Positions 9,747-21,000 are shown, counted from the stretch's first letter. The stretch is DNA of 64,000 bases from Moniliella sp. 'wahieum' (GCA_003971905.1 RSEE01000008.1:62001-126000); one strand, 5' to 3'. Made by a program: numbers and translations. The notes: generated by a model from the letters alone, not told the origin.

Positions 9747-11565
9747 TTACGGCAGCTCGCTCCATTTTGCAAACAAGGGACTACCCAAGCCGGACGGCAG
9801 GTCCCAGCCTGTCGTCGCGTTGAACGTGAGCCCAGGCTGGGGGCACCCACCCACGTCGCCCGAGGTAATGTCGCGCAACAGGTCTGGCTTGGCGTAGAAC
9901 GCCGGATTGACCCATCCCACCCGTGCCTTGCCCTCGAGTTTGCGCTGGTTGTTGAGCAAAGCAATCATACTGGCAAAGATGGGCGTCGCAGCACTTGTTC
10001 CGCCAATCAGTTGCAGCTCGTTATCAGTACCACCGTCAGGTTGAGCGACATGGCCGAGACGTCCGGGTAGGCACGGTTACTGGCATTGTAGTAGGATGAA
10101 TGGGCATAGTTAATCTGTTCCAAATACTTGGTGACGGATGCGTTCTACAGCAGTCCACATTTCATGTCAGTTCAAGGATCCGCGGTGACAGCCAACAACG
10201 ACCGGAGAGGGGTAGGGACGTGCCTGGTAAGCAGGGCGCTCAAAGAAGCCTGTGCTGGAGAACCCGGCTCCGCCAAAGAAGCCATCGGCCGAATTGCCGT
10301 TGACGACGACTTCGGGGAATCCCTGGGTGCCCCCGACCGATAGCACATAAGGACAGTCACCGGGCAGGGTCGGGTTGAACTTCCCATGGCAGGTCAAATT
10401 CTCATATGACTGCACCCCGTTCAGGCCATTATCGCCTGATCCGTACAGGACAGATGTACCCAAAGCAGTCATCTTTTGAATCGTGTTGCACAGTTGAACT
10501 GCATCAGCAGGCGAGTAAGACGACTCGTCGTCCACGTACGACGCAGTAATCACGCCGGGTCGACTGGTGTCATTGTAGTTGTCCAGGACCCAGTTGAAGG
10601 CCTGCAGGAACGGCTCGTTGGCAGATTGGTTGTCTGTGCCAAAGGAGAGAAACTGGGCATGAAGGGGAGCAATCAAGCCAGCAACCATGTCGACATCCAG
10701 CATTGCTTCGCCTCCGGGATTGTTAGGGTCGTTGGTCGAGTTGCCGGCTGAAATGATGGGAATGGTGTAGTTGGGGTAGTCGGTATAGTTTTTCATGTAG
10801 GTTGCCAGGTCGCTCGGCGAGACGTACTCGCCCAAAAACCCAAACACGAGCACATCCGTTTCCCCCTTTTGCGGAACAGGGGTAAAGTTACCCGCACCGT
10901 AATAGTGTTTGAGGCACTTGGTTGTCACCGCCGATGCATCGCACTCTGCGCCCCCAGCCTGAGCGGCAATCGCTGCGGGTTGTGCGTTGCCCTGCAGGTG
11001 AATGGGAGCCGAGGTACGCACGTTAGGGAACGAAGTAAAAGGGTGTACATTCACAATTGCTTCGTGCAGGATGCCGTCAGGAATCGAATATCCTTCCGCG
11101 GCACGAAGGATGGTGTGGCCCTGGGTAGTATGGGTGTAGGCCTGCAGCGAAGTGTTCCAGGCAGCATTGGCAGCAGCTACTGTGCTCTGCACCCGGAGTT
11201 CGTCCCCCCACTTGCTGGTGCTGATGTCCGATTCGTGCGTGCCATGGGCAAGCAGGTGGGCCTTGACAGCGGCAACGTGCTCTGGCTTGGGGCGTGTACT
11301 GTGCGAGCTCAGTCTCGGAGAGCCATGGGCCGCCATGGAGGGAGGTGGCCAGCATCTTGGCGTCCAGGCCGTCCTGGTTGCCCGGCGTGAGGGCAACGGT
11401 GTAGGTCAGCACGTGGTCCAGAGGCACGGGCGCCGAGTTGGCCGCATAGCTGTGGGCTGCTGGCGCGGCGGAAGCGACGGTGCGTGCGGCGGCGACGGGC
11501 GCAAGGGCCAGGCCCACGGCCAGGGCGGTGGCGGCGACGGGGGCGAGCGTAGCGGCAGGAAGCAT
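9747..11565 (-). CDS. Sedolisin family (S53) secreted serine-carboxyl protease
   Basis: Predicted secreted acid protease made as a proenzyme (tripeptidyl-peptidase/kumamolisin type). The ATG at 11565 is followed by an Ala/Leu-rich signal peptide and a pro-kumamolisin activation region (QYTPK...EHVAAVKAHLLAHG, then EGYSIPDGI). The peptidase domain has the Glu/Asp catalytic pair in GGEAMLDVD, an SYVDDE segment, VLYGSGDNG, the catalytic serine in GGTSAATPIFAS and the C-terminal calcium-site block TTGWDLPSGLGSPLF. A 79-nt intron (10145-10223) joins RPAYQ to NASVTKYLEQI in phase 0 and appears to be GC-AG (donor GCACGT). Two single-base frame changes are needed: one extra base at the G-run 11289-11292 in the propeptide, and one missing near 10039-10040 just before the Ser motif. 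Both catalytic regions are otherwise intact. Confidence 0.9.
10145..10223 (-). other. Probable GC-AG intron in the sedolisin gene
   Basis: The minus strand reads CAG|GCACGT at the donor and CTGTAG at the acceptor. Splicing there joins Q to N in phase 0, giving the expected sedolisin sequence RPAYQNASVTKYL. Using the nearby GT instead would add residues and change the frame. Confidence 0.6.
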
Positions 11566-12236
11566 GGCGAGGCGGGAGAGGCGCAGCAGCAGCAGCAGCT
11601 GTGCGTGCGGCTATATTAGGTAGTGGAGGTAGTGGAGGGGGCAAGGACAAGGGGGGCGCCAGACCACATGGACGCTCCTTCGGACACGCGAGGCGGGGGG
11701 CTAATCGACGTAATCCTAACAGTAGGCGGCTGCCGATCCGATCAGCCATCATGCATCACGCACCATGCATCATGCATCACCCACCATGCCCCCCGCCTTT
11801 GCTGACGTCATAGCACCCACATGCCACCCGCGCCAGTCACCACGTCCCCCAGCAGGCAAGTGTGCCACAGTGCGCAGCCTGCGAGCGCAGTCCTTTCGCC
11901 CGAGCAGCGAGCAACCTCGTGGTGACCGGTCACCGGTCACCGATCGTCTTGATAGGGCCGTGCATGGGAACCCTAGCACTCCTCTCGTAGTTCTCAGCCT
12001 GTCAGATCTCACATCTCCTTCTCATTCTGATGGTCATTAACTTCATTACCAGGGCAAACGGACCCACCAGGGCCAATGGGAATCGATGATCTTTGGCACT
12101 CCACTAGAACAAAGCGACCGTTGGTCTACAGGGCCATCTCCGCCATTGGCCAGTTTCAAGGATCCTCTCTTCGTCCGTACAGTGGGCGTGTATATTATGT
12201 TGAAGCCACAGCAGCGGCAGAAGGATGCGCTCCCCT
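11566..12236. other. Upstream region of the sedolisin gene
   Basis: No supported gene. Contains CAG-type microsatellite (near 11584-11600) and the heptamer array at 11751-11785. The palindromic repeat GGTGACCGGTCACCGGTCACC lies near 11930-11950. Confidence 0.45.
11751..11785. repeat. Heptamer tandem array (ATGCATC and variants)5
   Basis: Units ATGCATC, ACGCACC, ATGCATC, ATGCATC, ACCCACC follow each other in strict 7-bp phase. Confidence 0.9.
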
Positions 12237-12752
12237 CTATCCATACACTTTTTGCGACGAGTGGAGAACAACCGACACTTCAACGCGAGTGTCGCGTTGG
12301 AGGCCATTCTGAGAACTTGTTGATTTTTTGATGGTAGCAACCCGATGCCGCGAATAACAGGAGATGGAGATGGGGAAAAGGATGAGGATCATATTCACTG
12401 AGTGGAAAGAGGGTGAGGTATATATACGCCTCGAAGAAGAGAACATACGAGCTGAATCACATGGAGGAAGAAGGAGATAGTCAAAGGGAAAAACAGAGTC
12501 TAGAACAAACCAGGAACCAGCCAACTTGGTGATCAAACAGTGCTCAAGTGGGTCTGATCCCGACAGCGAATGTTGGCAGTAGAGAGAGGCAATGACTATA
12601 GTGACCAGTAGACCCAGTATGGTGTATAGGTCCCACAGGGAATCATCGTCTGGCCCTGCCATCATGTGCCATCGGGAGGGTGTTGTGGGTGATGGAAGAG
12701 GGAATTGAATATTGATGTGGGCCCCGAAAGGGTAGAATACGATGATCTCCAT
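12237..12752 (-). CDS. Open frame with one hydrophobic segment, doubtful
   Basis: A 171-residue frame with a possible membrane segment (LYTILGLLVTIVIASLY) and no recognised domain. A TATA-like run lies inside it near 12418-12426, which argues against coding. Listed because the region has nothing else; it could be non-coding. Confidence 0.2.
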   Translation of the reverse strand: MEIIVFYPFGAHINIQFPLPSPTTPSRWHMMAGPDDDSLWDLYTILGLLVTIVIASLYCQHSLSGSDPLEHCLITKLAGSWFVLDSVFPFDYLLLPPCDSARMFSSSRRIYTSPSFHSVNMILILFPISISCYSRHRVATIKKSTSSQNGLQRDTRVEVSVVLHSSQKVYG

Positions 12753-12849
12753 GCCGGGAGAGTCTGGTAGTTATTAGGGGACGACTGTACGGACCGTTCT
12801 CCCAGACCATATTGGGCCACTTGGAGTGACCTACATCGCACTACAGGCA

Positions 12850-13134
12850 TGGAGGGTAAGATTAGATACCGCAGGTCCGCAGAAAAAGAATCTACGGCGG
12901 AGCTTGAAGCTGGTTATGGCGGCCTCTCTTGCGGCATACTCCTGTGCGAACGAGCATGGGCTCCGGATTATTACGCTCGCATTCTGTTCCCGGTCCGGCA
13001 AGCTGCGGTTCTGCCCTTTTTTCTGTTCATTTGAAGCATCTGTGTTCACCTTCTGCGTCTGCATCTGCATAAGCGAGACACAAGCGGCATCTTGCTAGGT
13101 ATTGAAAACAAAACAATATCTTCCACTATCATAC
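12850..13134. other. Non-coding spacer before tRNA-Val copy 2
   Basis: No supported gene. Short open frames on both strands have no recognisable motif. Confidence 0.4.
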
Positions 13135-13229
13135 GGCATCGTGGTGTAGTTGGTTATCACGTATCCTTAACACTGGCCAAGTGCCCAAGTTAACGGATAA
13201 GGTCCTCGGTTCGATCCCGGGCGAAGTCA
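13135..13229 (+). tRNA. tRNA-Val(AAC) with 21-nt intron, copy 2
   Basis: Same mature sequence as copy 1 (4664-4758), including the A4-A69 acceptor mismatch. The intron differs at two positions (GGCCAAG instead of GGCTTAG). The run of T at 13231-13237 is the Pol III terminator. Confidence 0.95.
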
Positions 13230-13317
13230 CTTTTTTTGGTTGGTCGGTTGGTCGCACCCAATCAACCCATCAACCGGCCAGGCCGAGGTGGTCTTGTTTT
13301 GGCCTCGACTGGCCCTC

Positions 13318-13381
13318 CATCCGTCATCGTCATCCGTCATCGTCATCCGTCATCGTCATCCGTCATCGTCATTCGTCATCT
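13318..13381. repeat. 13-bp tandem repeat (CATCCGTCATCGT)n
   Basis: About four and a half copies of a 13-mer made of CATCCGT plus CATCGT. Confidence 0.9.
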
Positions 13382-13837
13382 ACCACAGCCACCCGGGACG
13401 AAGCTGTTCGTCATCGTTCATCGTTCATTAAAGTAGCCCCCTCCAATTCCCCCCGTCGTACTAGCCACTAGCGAAGCTACTAGTCCACTAGTCCACCAGC
13501 CCACAACCACCTGCAATTTTTCGCGACGAACCGCGGCGCGGGGATCTGTTTGGCCAACGCGAGGCCGCGAGCCAACCGCGTAGCCAACCACGTAGCCAAC
13601 CACGTGGCCAACCAGCTAACCAGCGAGAAGAAACCGACCGGGATACCGAGATCGACAGATATTACTAGCGCGCGCGCAAGCCCAATATAATACATGTACA
13701 AGCTCCGACTCTGTCGTCAAGTCGTAGTGGAGGGGTCTCCCGGTAGCCATCCCCGAAGCGTACGACTATTAACGGCCCAGCACGCGACACGGGGCAAGGC
13801 GCTCAGCACATGGCACACGGTACACGGTAACGGTACA

Positions 13838-13865
13838 CAGCATACAGCATGCAGCATGCAGCAAG
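13838..13865. repeat. Heptamer tandem array (CAGCATG and variants)4
   Basis: CAGCATA, CAGCATG, CAGCATG, CAGCAAG in strict 7-bp phase. Confidence 0.9.
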
Positions 13866-14210
13866 AGGTGCGTGAGAGCGGGGTCGCGGTCGCAGGGGCG
13901 CGTGGCCGAGTCCAGGAACAAAAGGGAGGGGAAGAGAGAGGAGAAGGATCGAAATCGCGATGAAGATAAAGATGAAGATGAAGATGAAGATGGAGATTGA
14001 GATCGAAACAAAGCAAAACGAAACAAATCAAATCAAATCAAATCAAATCAAAACAACACCAAGCGCGAAGGGGAAGGGGGAAGGGGGAAGAGGGAACGAG
14101 GGCGTGGGAAGGGAACAGAGAAAGATCAAATACCAAATACCAAAGACCAAACCCTTCCTCCTAGTACGCACAGTACCGCCGAGAGCCGAGGCAGGTACGA
14201 GAGCCGAAGT

Positions 14211-14231
14211 ACGACGCACGACGCACGACGC
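14211..14231. repeat. Heptamer tandem array (ACGACGC)3
   Basis: Three exact units; the reverse complement matches the GTGCGTC array at 22176-22217. Confidence 0.85.
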
Positions 14232-14277
14232 GCGAGGCAACAGGCACGAGGCAAGAAAGAAAAAAAAATAAACAACC

Positions 14278-14336
14278 CACCCAGCCACCCAGCCACCCAG
14301 CCACCCAGCCACCCAGCCACCCAGCCACCCAGCCAA
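14278..14336. repeat. 8-bp tandem repeat (ACCCAGCC)7
   Basis: About seven exact copies of ACCCAGCC, between the Opi1 gene 3' end and an AT-rich tract. Confidence 0.95.
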
Positions 14337-14482
14337 TCGAAAGGGGACTGAATGAATATTGAATCCACAACCGCTACCCCGCCCATCCGTTCCATCGGGT
14401 TTGGGTCTCCCCTTGGCCCTGGCCCTTATCCCCTCCCATACACACCCATACCCACCCACGCCCACACCCACACGGGCACACC

Positions 14483-16888
14483 TCAAACCTCAGCTCCCCT
14501 GGGGTTCGACTTGGGGTTAGATTTGGGTGTGGGACTGGCCAAGCGCGTGCCCGCGGCGCGTGCCGCAGCGGGCAAAGTCGGATCAAACGCCGACGATGGC
14601 GGGGTAGGATGCGCGCTCGGTTCAGCCGCTGCGACAGCAACAAGTCCTGATCTCCTCCCTAATCCCGATCCCGAGCCGGATCCTGTTCCTGTTCCCGGTG
14701 CAGAGCCGGATATGGGCAGAGGGAAGGAACTACGCGGCGGCTCGGCTGAGCCCAATCGACCTTGCGCATGCGAAGCGGAAGAGATACTGAGTCGGTGGGC
14801 GTGCACATGGGAGTGGGAGTGGGACAGCGAGTGGGATTGGGAGGGACCCCTTCGTCGGCCCAAAGGCGGGGAGTAAGGGTATTCCGAAGCCGATGCCGAT
14901 GCTGAGGTGGAGGCGGACAAAGATAAGGTACTGAGAGTGTATGTGCGTACGGTCGGTTCGGCCGCGTTCGTCGTCGTTTGGACCCGGCGGTGGTGGTGGA
15001 TCGGTCGCTGATTTGGCTAGGACTTAGTGCGCGCGTGGCCCGGTCCGCGTCGGCGTCCGCTTCTGCATCCATGCCCGATTCCGCGTCCGTCTTGCCCTTG
15101 CCCTCTGCCCCGGTCGGGCCTGCGCCGTTGGAGGGATAGGGGTGGGAGGGATGGGAAGAGGCGTAGGACCTCGTAGGGGGGTAGGACAAAGGTCCCGAGG
15201 CGCCACCAGCCGATGAAGACTCGATAGCTAGAGCGTGTCTCGTGTCCGAAGCTGAAGGATTCGGGCCTACCGTCAACGTTTCCTCGTGTGCGCGTTTACG
15301 CTGCAAGCCCACGGCGCGTAACCGGTCGACCCACAAATCCACCCGGTCCAGCGACTCGCCAAACACGACAGTCACGTTGCGTAGAATGTCGAGGCTCTCG
15401 ACCGTCAGGGTAAACACCTTGTTCGCTGCTGCTGCCGTACGTTCTGTCTCGCCCGACCCGATGGGCGCACTGTTGACGGACGTCCACCGGGCCGGGAGGG
15501 AAAGTATGAAGCCTTTGACTGTTGTGCGTGCGGCCGAGGGTAACGCGGCACCAGCGTACTTTGATACCACATCTACCACTCCCCGAATGGTATTCACCAC
15601 ATCGCCCTTGATCTGGACCAAGTTCGCTGCGATCGGCGCTTGAGCCAACGCCGACGCATCCAATTCCCCATGGTTGATTTGGACCATCACGTCACGCAGC
15701 GCAGTAATGTGGTGCTCAAGGTGCGCCGTGGCATATTGCAGCCACTGGAGACAATACTTGAGCGATTTGATCGACTCGGGTCGCGCAGCAATCGCACCTG
15801 TCAACCCTCCTGCCGTCACACCCGCTTCGACCAGCATGCCTGTCAGCCCCGATCGCCCCGACGGCTGCACACGGCGCGAAGAGAGCAGAGCGGCAGCCTG
15901 GGCAGGAGCGCCGTCAGCGTCCATGGCAGAAGGGGGCAAGTCCGCCGAGGTAGGGTAAGCACCCGGTGCGGTCCCGCTGGGATCCGGACTCAGCGCGGGG
16001 CCGCGGTAGCGCAGCCCGAAATGGTCCGGCTGGGGAGTGAGCGTGTGGGAAGGCGGGGAGGCGGATGGGGCAGCAGAGTTGAGCGGGTGAGGTAACCGGC
16101 CCATGTTTGCGTCCAGCTCGCGGCCCGTCGACGACGAGAGTGCAGGCCGAGCCAAATCGGGCCGACGGGCATGCAGCACATACAACCATGCTTGACGTTC
16201 TTGCACGTCTTGGTCAGCGGGAGATAGGTGGGCCCAGGTGGTAGCCCGCTGTTCGGCGACGGTGGCTTGAATTTGTTTCGCCTCGTGGGGAGCGAGGACG
16301 AGGTCGAGGGCGGCGGCCAGGTCGGGGCCCGAAGGGCCAGTGAGAAGGTCGGTGGGACGGTCGAGGGAGGAGGAAGGGTAAATCCAATCCAGTTGGCGGC
16401 GCGCAAAGCCATCTAGCTGTTGCACGTTCGACTCGCCCAGCACGCCCCCCACGCGTGCGATGACAGGCCGGCCAAGAGATTCGACCAGGCCAGCACTGTA
16501 TTTGACCAGGACGCTGTTTTGTTTGGCGCGGGCATAGGCATCGAGGGTGCCGCGCACGAGCGGATGGCCACCCAACACGTCGGGGGGAGCGTCCGAGTCC
16601 GAGTCGGCCGGGGCGGTGGAGGTGACGCGGCTGGGGAGGGTGAGGGAGGGCGGGTCAGAGTCGACGGTGGTGGATGAGGTGGTGGGCGGCGGGGAGGTGA
16701 GGAGGGCGCCCAGGAGGCGGTGCGCATGCTGCCGAGGGCGGAGGCAGCGAGGCGGACATTGTCGGGGTCGTCGGGCTGGTCGAGCTCGTCGAGCGGAGGG
16801 CGGACATTTGGCGGGGGAGGTGCTGGACGGAGGCCGGGTGGAGGACATGGTGGAGGTCCATGCGTTTGCGCCGCGGGGGGGACGCCAT
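14483..16888 (-). CDS. OPI1: Opi1-like transcriptional repressor of phospholipid genes
   Basis: Opi1 in yeast is an ER/nuclear repressor that senses phosphatidic acid and represses inositol and phospholipid biosynthesis genes. The signature is clear. It has an N-terminal segment DPDNVRLAASALGSMR, a segment with VLVKYSAGLVESLGRPVI, and the core Opi1 domain (about 15430-15760) with YCLQWLQYATAHLEHHI, followed by VVDVVSKYAGAALP and GFILSLPARW. The tail is Ser/Ala-rich with a basic patch (SKRRRTRP). The start is probably the ATG at 16888, inside a GGT/AGC-rich repeat. Three frame changes are needed (near 16800, 16723 and 14955), each consistent with a single missing base. The 3' end at 14483 follows the Ser-rich frame; a different frame runs to 14659. 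Confidence 0.85.
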
Positions 16889-16975
16889 GGGGGGTGGTGG
16901 TAGCGGTGGTGGGGGTGGTGGTAGCGGTGGTGGGGGTGGTGGTAGCGGTGGTGGGGGTGGCGGCGGCGGTGGTGA
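16889..16975. repeat. GGT-rich minisatellite at Opi1 start
   Basis: Repeats of about 24 bp (GGTGGTGGTAGCGGTGGTGG plus G-run) directly upstream of the inferred Opi1 ATG. They create long Pro/Thr or Gly frames on both strands that are not genes. Confidence 0.85.
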
Positions 16976-18000
16976 GGTGAAGACGGGCTGGCGAGCTGCG
17001 ACAGCCGGCGGCGGGTGCGGTTGGATGCGGCTGGATGCGGTTGGATGCTGGGGGTTGCTGGCTGGGGCTGCTGACGTAATGCACAGCTGATGTGTGGCGG
17101 GGTGCCTGCGTGCGCTGCGCCTGTGGAGAGGCGGGGACGCCGATGCGCCTGCGTTGGCCACTCGCTGCTTGCGCCGCGGCTGATTACTGGTTAGGACTGA
17201 GTCGTGGCCAAACGGGCGCCCCACGGTGACCATCTGTCTCGCCCCCTTGCCGTTCGTCCCAGCCCACGCGCAGCTGGGAGGGAGCGTGGACAGAGACAGG
17301 ACGGACAGCGCGATGGGGCGTGCCAGCCAACTGGCAACCCAAACAAACGCAGCGCCTCTGCGCCTCCCCCGCTGTGCCTGGGTCTCTGGTCTGGCCGTGG
17401 CACGCATGGCATGCATGACATGTGGCAGGCGAGCGGCCACCCTCGCAATCATCGGCCATTGCTCACGCATCATCATGTGACCCACTCGTTTCACGTCCGC
17501 TTGTCATGCATGCCATGTCATCACACGTCACGCGCAGACAGGCCTCCAGCCAGACTCAGCCTCCGGCGTCGGGGGATTCAAGCTTCACGCTTCACGCATC
17601 AAGCACCCAGTCCCTGGGCCTAGCAAGCGCCACCTACTAAATCGCAGGTGGCCGCCTCCCCACTCGGACGTGGGGCAGCGCCCGCTTTCACACGCCCCGT
17701 CCCGCCCCGCGCTGGCCCAACCATTTGATCTGGCCACCGGCCACCGCGCTCCCCCGTCCCCCGTCCAACGTCCAACACGCTCCCACCGCCCAATCTCATC
17801 CCCCTCCCAACACTCTCAGAACCGAGGGGGTGCCACACTGGCGCCACCCCATTGTGGCCATCGCCTCTCCTGCCTGCCTTGTTGGCCTTGGCCTTGTCTG
17901 CCACGACGTCGCCAGTAGCTCGTAGTGACACCGACCGCTCGTCTCTATAGCTTGCCTTGAGATGGACCCAACCACCTGCCTGCGGCGTCGCCTGGCTCAG

Positions 18001-18012
18001 TTGAACGTTCAA
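18001..18012. promoter_or_regulatory. Palindrome TTGAACGTTCAA, site 1
   Basis: Perfect 12-bp palindrome, extended to 14 bp by flanking G/C. One of four copies in the window; 394 bp upstream of the acyltransferase ATG. Confidence 0.4.
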
Positions 18013-18205
18013 CTCAACGTACTCAGTTGAGTTGAGCGCCAGGCCGCAGCAGCAACCCTAGCAGCGAGCATGCCGTGCCCGTCACATTTGCTCGTTTCAA
18101 CGTGCAACTTCCACAAGGGGCGGTGACGTGGCAGCCTGTGGGCTTCCTGCGCGCAGCTTGGCGCTTTCCGTCTCGTTCGGTTCAACCCGTGGTGCAACGG
18201 TGCGC

Positions 18206-18217
18206 TTGAACGTTCAA
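18206..18217. promoter_or_regulatory. Palindrome TTGAACGTTCAA, site 2
   Basis: Perfect 12-bp palindrome (14 bp with flanking C/G), about 180-190 bp upstream of the acyltransferase ATG, nearly the same spacing as the Smc5 copy. Confidence 0.45.
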
Positions 18218-18394
18218 GAAGGCGGAGGATCGGTTGGAGCGTCCATCTGCCACGGCTTCCGCGGGCGGGCGTGGGTTGCCCCACTCGGCCTCGGCTAGCC
18301 TGGGCGTGGCTGCGGCGGGCTTTGTTGCTTCCCGCGCTCCTTGTCTGCGTCCTGCGCTTGCGCTTGCCCCTCCTCTTCCCGCCGCCGCCGCCGC

Positions 18395-19678
18395 ATGGAG
18401 CGTTTCTCCAAGTTCCGTGACCCCGGCACGGGGATCCAAGTCTTCCTCCCGCCCGTCGCCACGGGCCAAAGGGTGGCGGCCGTGCTGCTGGCGCCGCTTT
18501 GCTGGGTGGTCGGGGCGGTGCGTGCGCTGCTCCTGCTGCTCGTGGCAGGTGGGTACTTGGTTCTGCACCACACGCTCGGCCAAACCCATGCGCAGCTAGA
18601 CCGGCGCGTGACGCAGTGTTCTGCCCGTGCCGCCCTCGCCTGCCTCGGCTACCTCCGCCTGCACCCCGAAACAGCTTCTGTGTACCGTAAAGGTCCGCGC
18701 GCGCTGGCTGCCCTCCCGCCCGCGGCGACGGTGCAGCCCCAGCCAGGCGACTTGGTCGTGTCCAACTACTCGTCCTGGATCGACGTGTTGATCCTCACGG
18801 CGTGGTGGGCTCCGCAGTTTGTCGTTCCGGTTGTTTCCGAGCGCGGCGCGCGGCGTGAGCGCCATGGCGTCCGCAGCTAGTGCTGGTGCTGGTCCCACGG
18901 GCGCAGCGGCACGGCGAGCGGCCAAGCGCGATCCAGCGCGCAGCACCAGTGCGAATTCCAGTGCGAGTGCCAGCACGCCTACCGGTGCCAGTGGCAGTGT
19001 GCCCGACCGAGTCGGCGTACTGGGGTGGCGGATCGTATCGTGGTGGGAAGTGGTACGGAGCACGGGGTGTGCAGCCTCGTCGTCTGCGCCAGCCGGGTCG
19101 GGACGTATGTTCCCCAATGCGGTTGAGGCAGCCGAGAGTCTCAGTAAGAAAAGCACGCCTGCGCACGAGCGAACGCCATTGGTGTTGTTCCCTAACTGGT
19201 TACGTCCAACAACCGCGCCCTCCTAGCTCCAGCACCTTGCTTCCCCGTTTCGTGGCGTGGATTTTTACGTGTGCAGGGACACTTGCGTTTGGGTGCTGGG
19301 CAACCGGGCCTGACGCTCGTAGGGATCAAACATGCACCTCCTTCGTCGCTTTCGTGCTCGGCAGTAATGAGTGTCCCGGACGAAACGGCGTCGCCAGCGA
19401 GACACGCATGGAAACTGTGTGCTGCACTGACCTGGTCACGTGGCGTCGTGGTGCGCATCTTGGCCCCAGACGAGGTACCTACAGCCGAAGGGTTTTCCCT
19501 CGCCCACGTCCTTGGACCCGAAGGCGCCAGGGAAATCGTTTCTAATGCACCTACCTCGCCCAGCCGCGACGCAGTGGCAGAGACCTGCATGTCCCTCGTC
19601 TCGGCTATGGCGCGCTTGCGCCGCACACGCTTGTCCTGGCAGGACAAACAGGCGTTCTTGGCCATGTACCGACACTAG
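18395..19678 (+). CDS. Lysophospholipid acyltransferase, Loa1/Vps66-like
   Basis: Predicted ER or lipid-droplet PlsC-type acyltransferase that would acylate lysophosphatidic acid. From the ATG at 18395: a short lead, a hydrophobic membrane segment (VRALLLLLVAGGYLVLHHTL), motif I as SNYSSWIDVLIL (NYxxxxD rather than NHxxxxD; my recollection is that the Loa1 branch often lacks the His), then YAPQFVVPV-like AWWAPQFVVPV. A Ser/Ala-rich linker with low complexity follows, then the motif III-like VLFPELVTSN and RALLAPAPCFPVSWRGF. The C-terminus includes AFLAMYRH. Two frame changes are required: near 18850, before the linker, and near 19193, where one missing base restores FPELVTSN. It is divergent from the Opi1-like gene. 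Confidence 0.75.
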
Positions 19679-20650
19679 GCACTAGCGCGCAGATGGCAAG
19701 TTGGATGGGCATGTATCCTCCCCCGTCTGCTGGGGACCGGTTCGTTCCCCTCCATTCCGTTTTTCACCCCCATTGCCTTCCCTTCCATCCCACGTTCCTA
19801 CCCTACCCTGCCACGGGTCCAAATTCATTCTGTTTCCCATGGCGCACGGAGCGAAACGTACCCCACGCACCTAGGTGAGCGTGCAGTGTACGTGTACAGC
19901 ACAGACCAAACGCTTGTAATGCCGCCCCACCAGAGTGGGCAAAACACATCTCCCCCACAGTTGCAGGTCCTTCCCACCCTGCCTGGTCACCAGTCATATA
20001 TCCTAGCGCCTAGCTGCGAATGGAGGGAGAGGCTGTCCCCGCGTACCTACTGAGAACTGGTCGATGATCCCCCTACTACAGGTGCCCGTTCCGAGCGGGA
20101 AACGGGGGCGCAGGCAGATGCCTCGGGGGCCGTCTGTGAGGTCGGAGGTCGGAGGGTAGGCACAAGAACCGAAGACGAAGCAGGACCCGAACTTGGCTGC
20201 TACCCATGCAAGGCACCCCGGGGTGGTCGTGGTCGTTGTGGCGGCACTAGCTGCTGCCCATGGGTTAGTCCAATACGGTGGATAAAGTTGTGGTGGGCGC
20301 CGCGCGTCGGACCAGACAACCGACTTGGCAGAGTGAAATGGTAGGGAGGTGCGATGGGCGTGCCTGGAGACCTTTTTTGAAGAGAGGTTGTGGTGCATGG
20401 TGCATGGTGTATGGGTGCATGGGACATGACGCGCGTGCTGGCAGAACGTGTAAACCCGCATGGCGGGGACAGTAGGCCTACTTTCGTACTTAGCTTGATT
20501 GGTCACCTGCCCCCTGAGCCTCAGACCTGAGCTTCAGGCCTCAGCCGACGGCTGGCCCGACGGCCACAGTGGGACCAGCAGTCTGGGGAGGGGTCAAAAC
20601 TGGTACTATACTGCACGGTACTCGGTTCGAACACGTATACAGTCTTCTGG
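19679..20650. other. Intergenic region, no supported gene
   Basis: Open frames on both strands change composition abruptly and have no recognisable motif. A 167-residue minus-strand frame (20003-20506) is low complexity and not called. Confidence 0.45.
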
Positions 20651-20853
20651 CAGAGAAGAGAAGAAGAAGAGAAGAGAAAGAGAAGAGAAGAGAAGAGAAG
20701 AGAAGAAGAGAGAGAAGAGAGAGAAGAGAAGAGAAGAGAAGAGAGAAGAGAAGAGAAGAGAAGAGAAGAGAGAAGAGAAAGAGAAGAAAGAGAAGAGAAG
20801 AGAAGAGAAGAGAAAAGAGAAGAGAAGAGAAGAGAAGAGAAGAGAAGAAGAGA
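20651..20853. repeat. GA-rich purine tract (AGAGAAG)n, about 200 bp
   Basis: Almost pure purine on the + strand, built of GAGAA/GAAGA units. Long Lys/Arg/Glu or Ser/Leu frames across it are artefacts. Confidence 0.95.
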
Positions 20854-21000
20854 AGGCATCCTCTGGTGCATATTGCGCTGCCTATGCGTGTAACATGTAC
20901 GACGGATAACGGGGTGTGTTGGTAGCCCGCGCCGAGGACGCGCGTGGGAGTGCGAGATCCGAGTGCTGCGACTGGGATCAAATGCCAGAACTGTCAAGCT

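Larger units (their letters stand above)
13230..14482. other. Repeat-rich intergenic region
   Basis: No supported gene. Contains a 13-bp repeat (13318-13381), heptamer arrays at 13838-13865 and 14211-14231, GAAGAT and AATCA microsatellites (13970-14050), and an 8-bp repeat (14278-14336). Open frames here (for example the Trp/Gly-rich frame antisense to the 8-bp repeat) are repeat artefacts. Confidence 0.55.
16976..18394. other. Divergent intergenic region between Opi1 and LOA1-like genes
   Basis: About 1.4 kb without a supported gene, presumably holding both promoters. It contains two copies of the perfect palindrome TTGAACGTTCAA (18001-18012 and 18206-18217). Confidence 0.55.

Noticed and set aside
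14043..14486. Trp/Gly repeat protein on the minus strand
   Set aside because: Explained entirely by the ACCCAGCC 8-bp repeat read in three frames.
16655..17494. 279-residue minus-strand frame with poly-Pro
   Set aside because: Most of it is translation of the GGT minisatellite and the Opi1 leader in a frame that does not continue into the Opi1 domain; only its MASPPRRKR start is kept as the likely Opi1 start.
18350..18395. Earlier start for the acyltransferase at 18341
   Set aside because: The first in-frame codon there is not ATG; the ATG at 18395 directly precedes the conserved-looking FSKFRDPGTG segment.
20499..20997. Lys/Arg/Glu-rich and Ser/Leu-rich frames on both strands
   Set aside because: Pure translation of the GA microsatellite.
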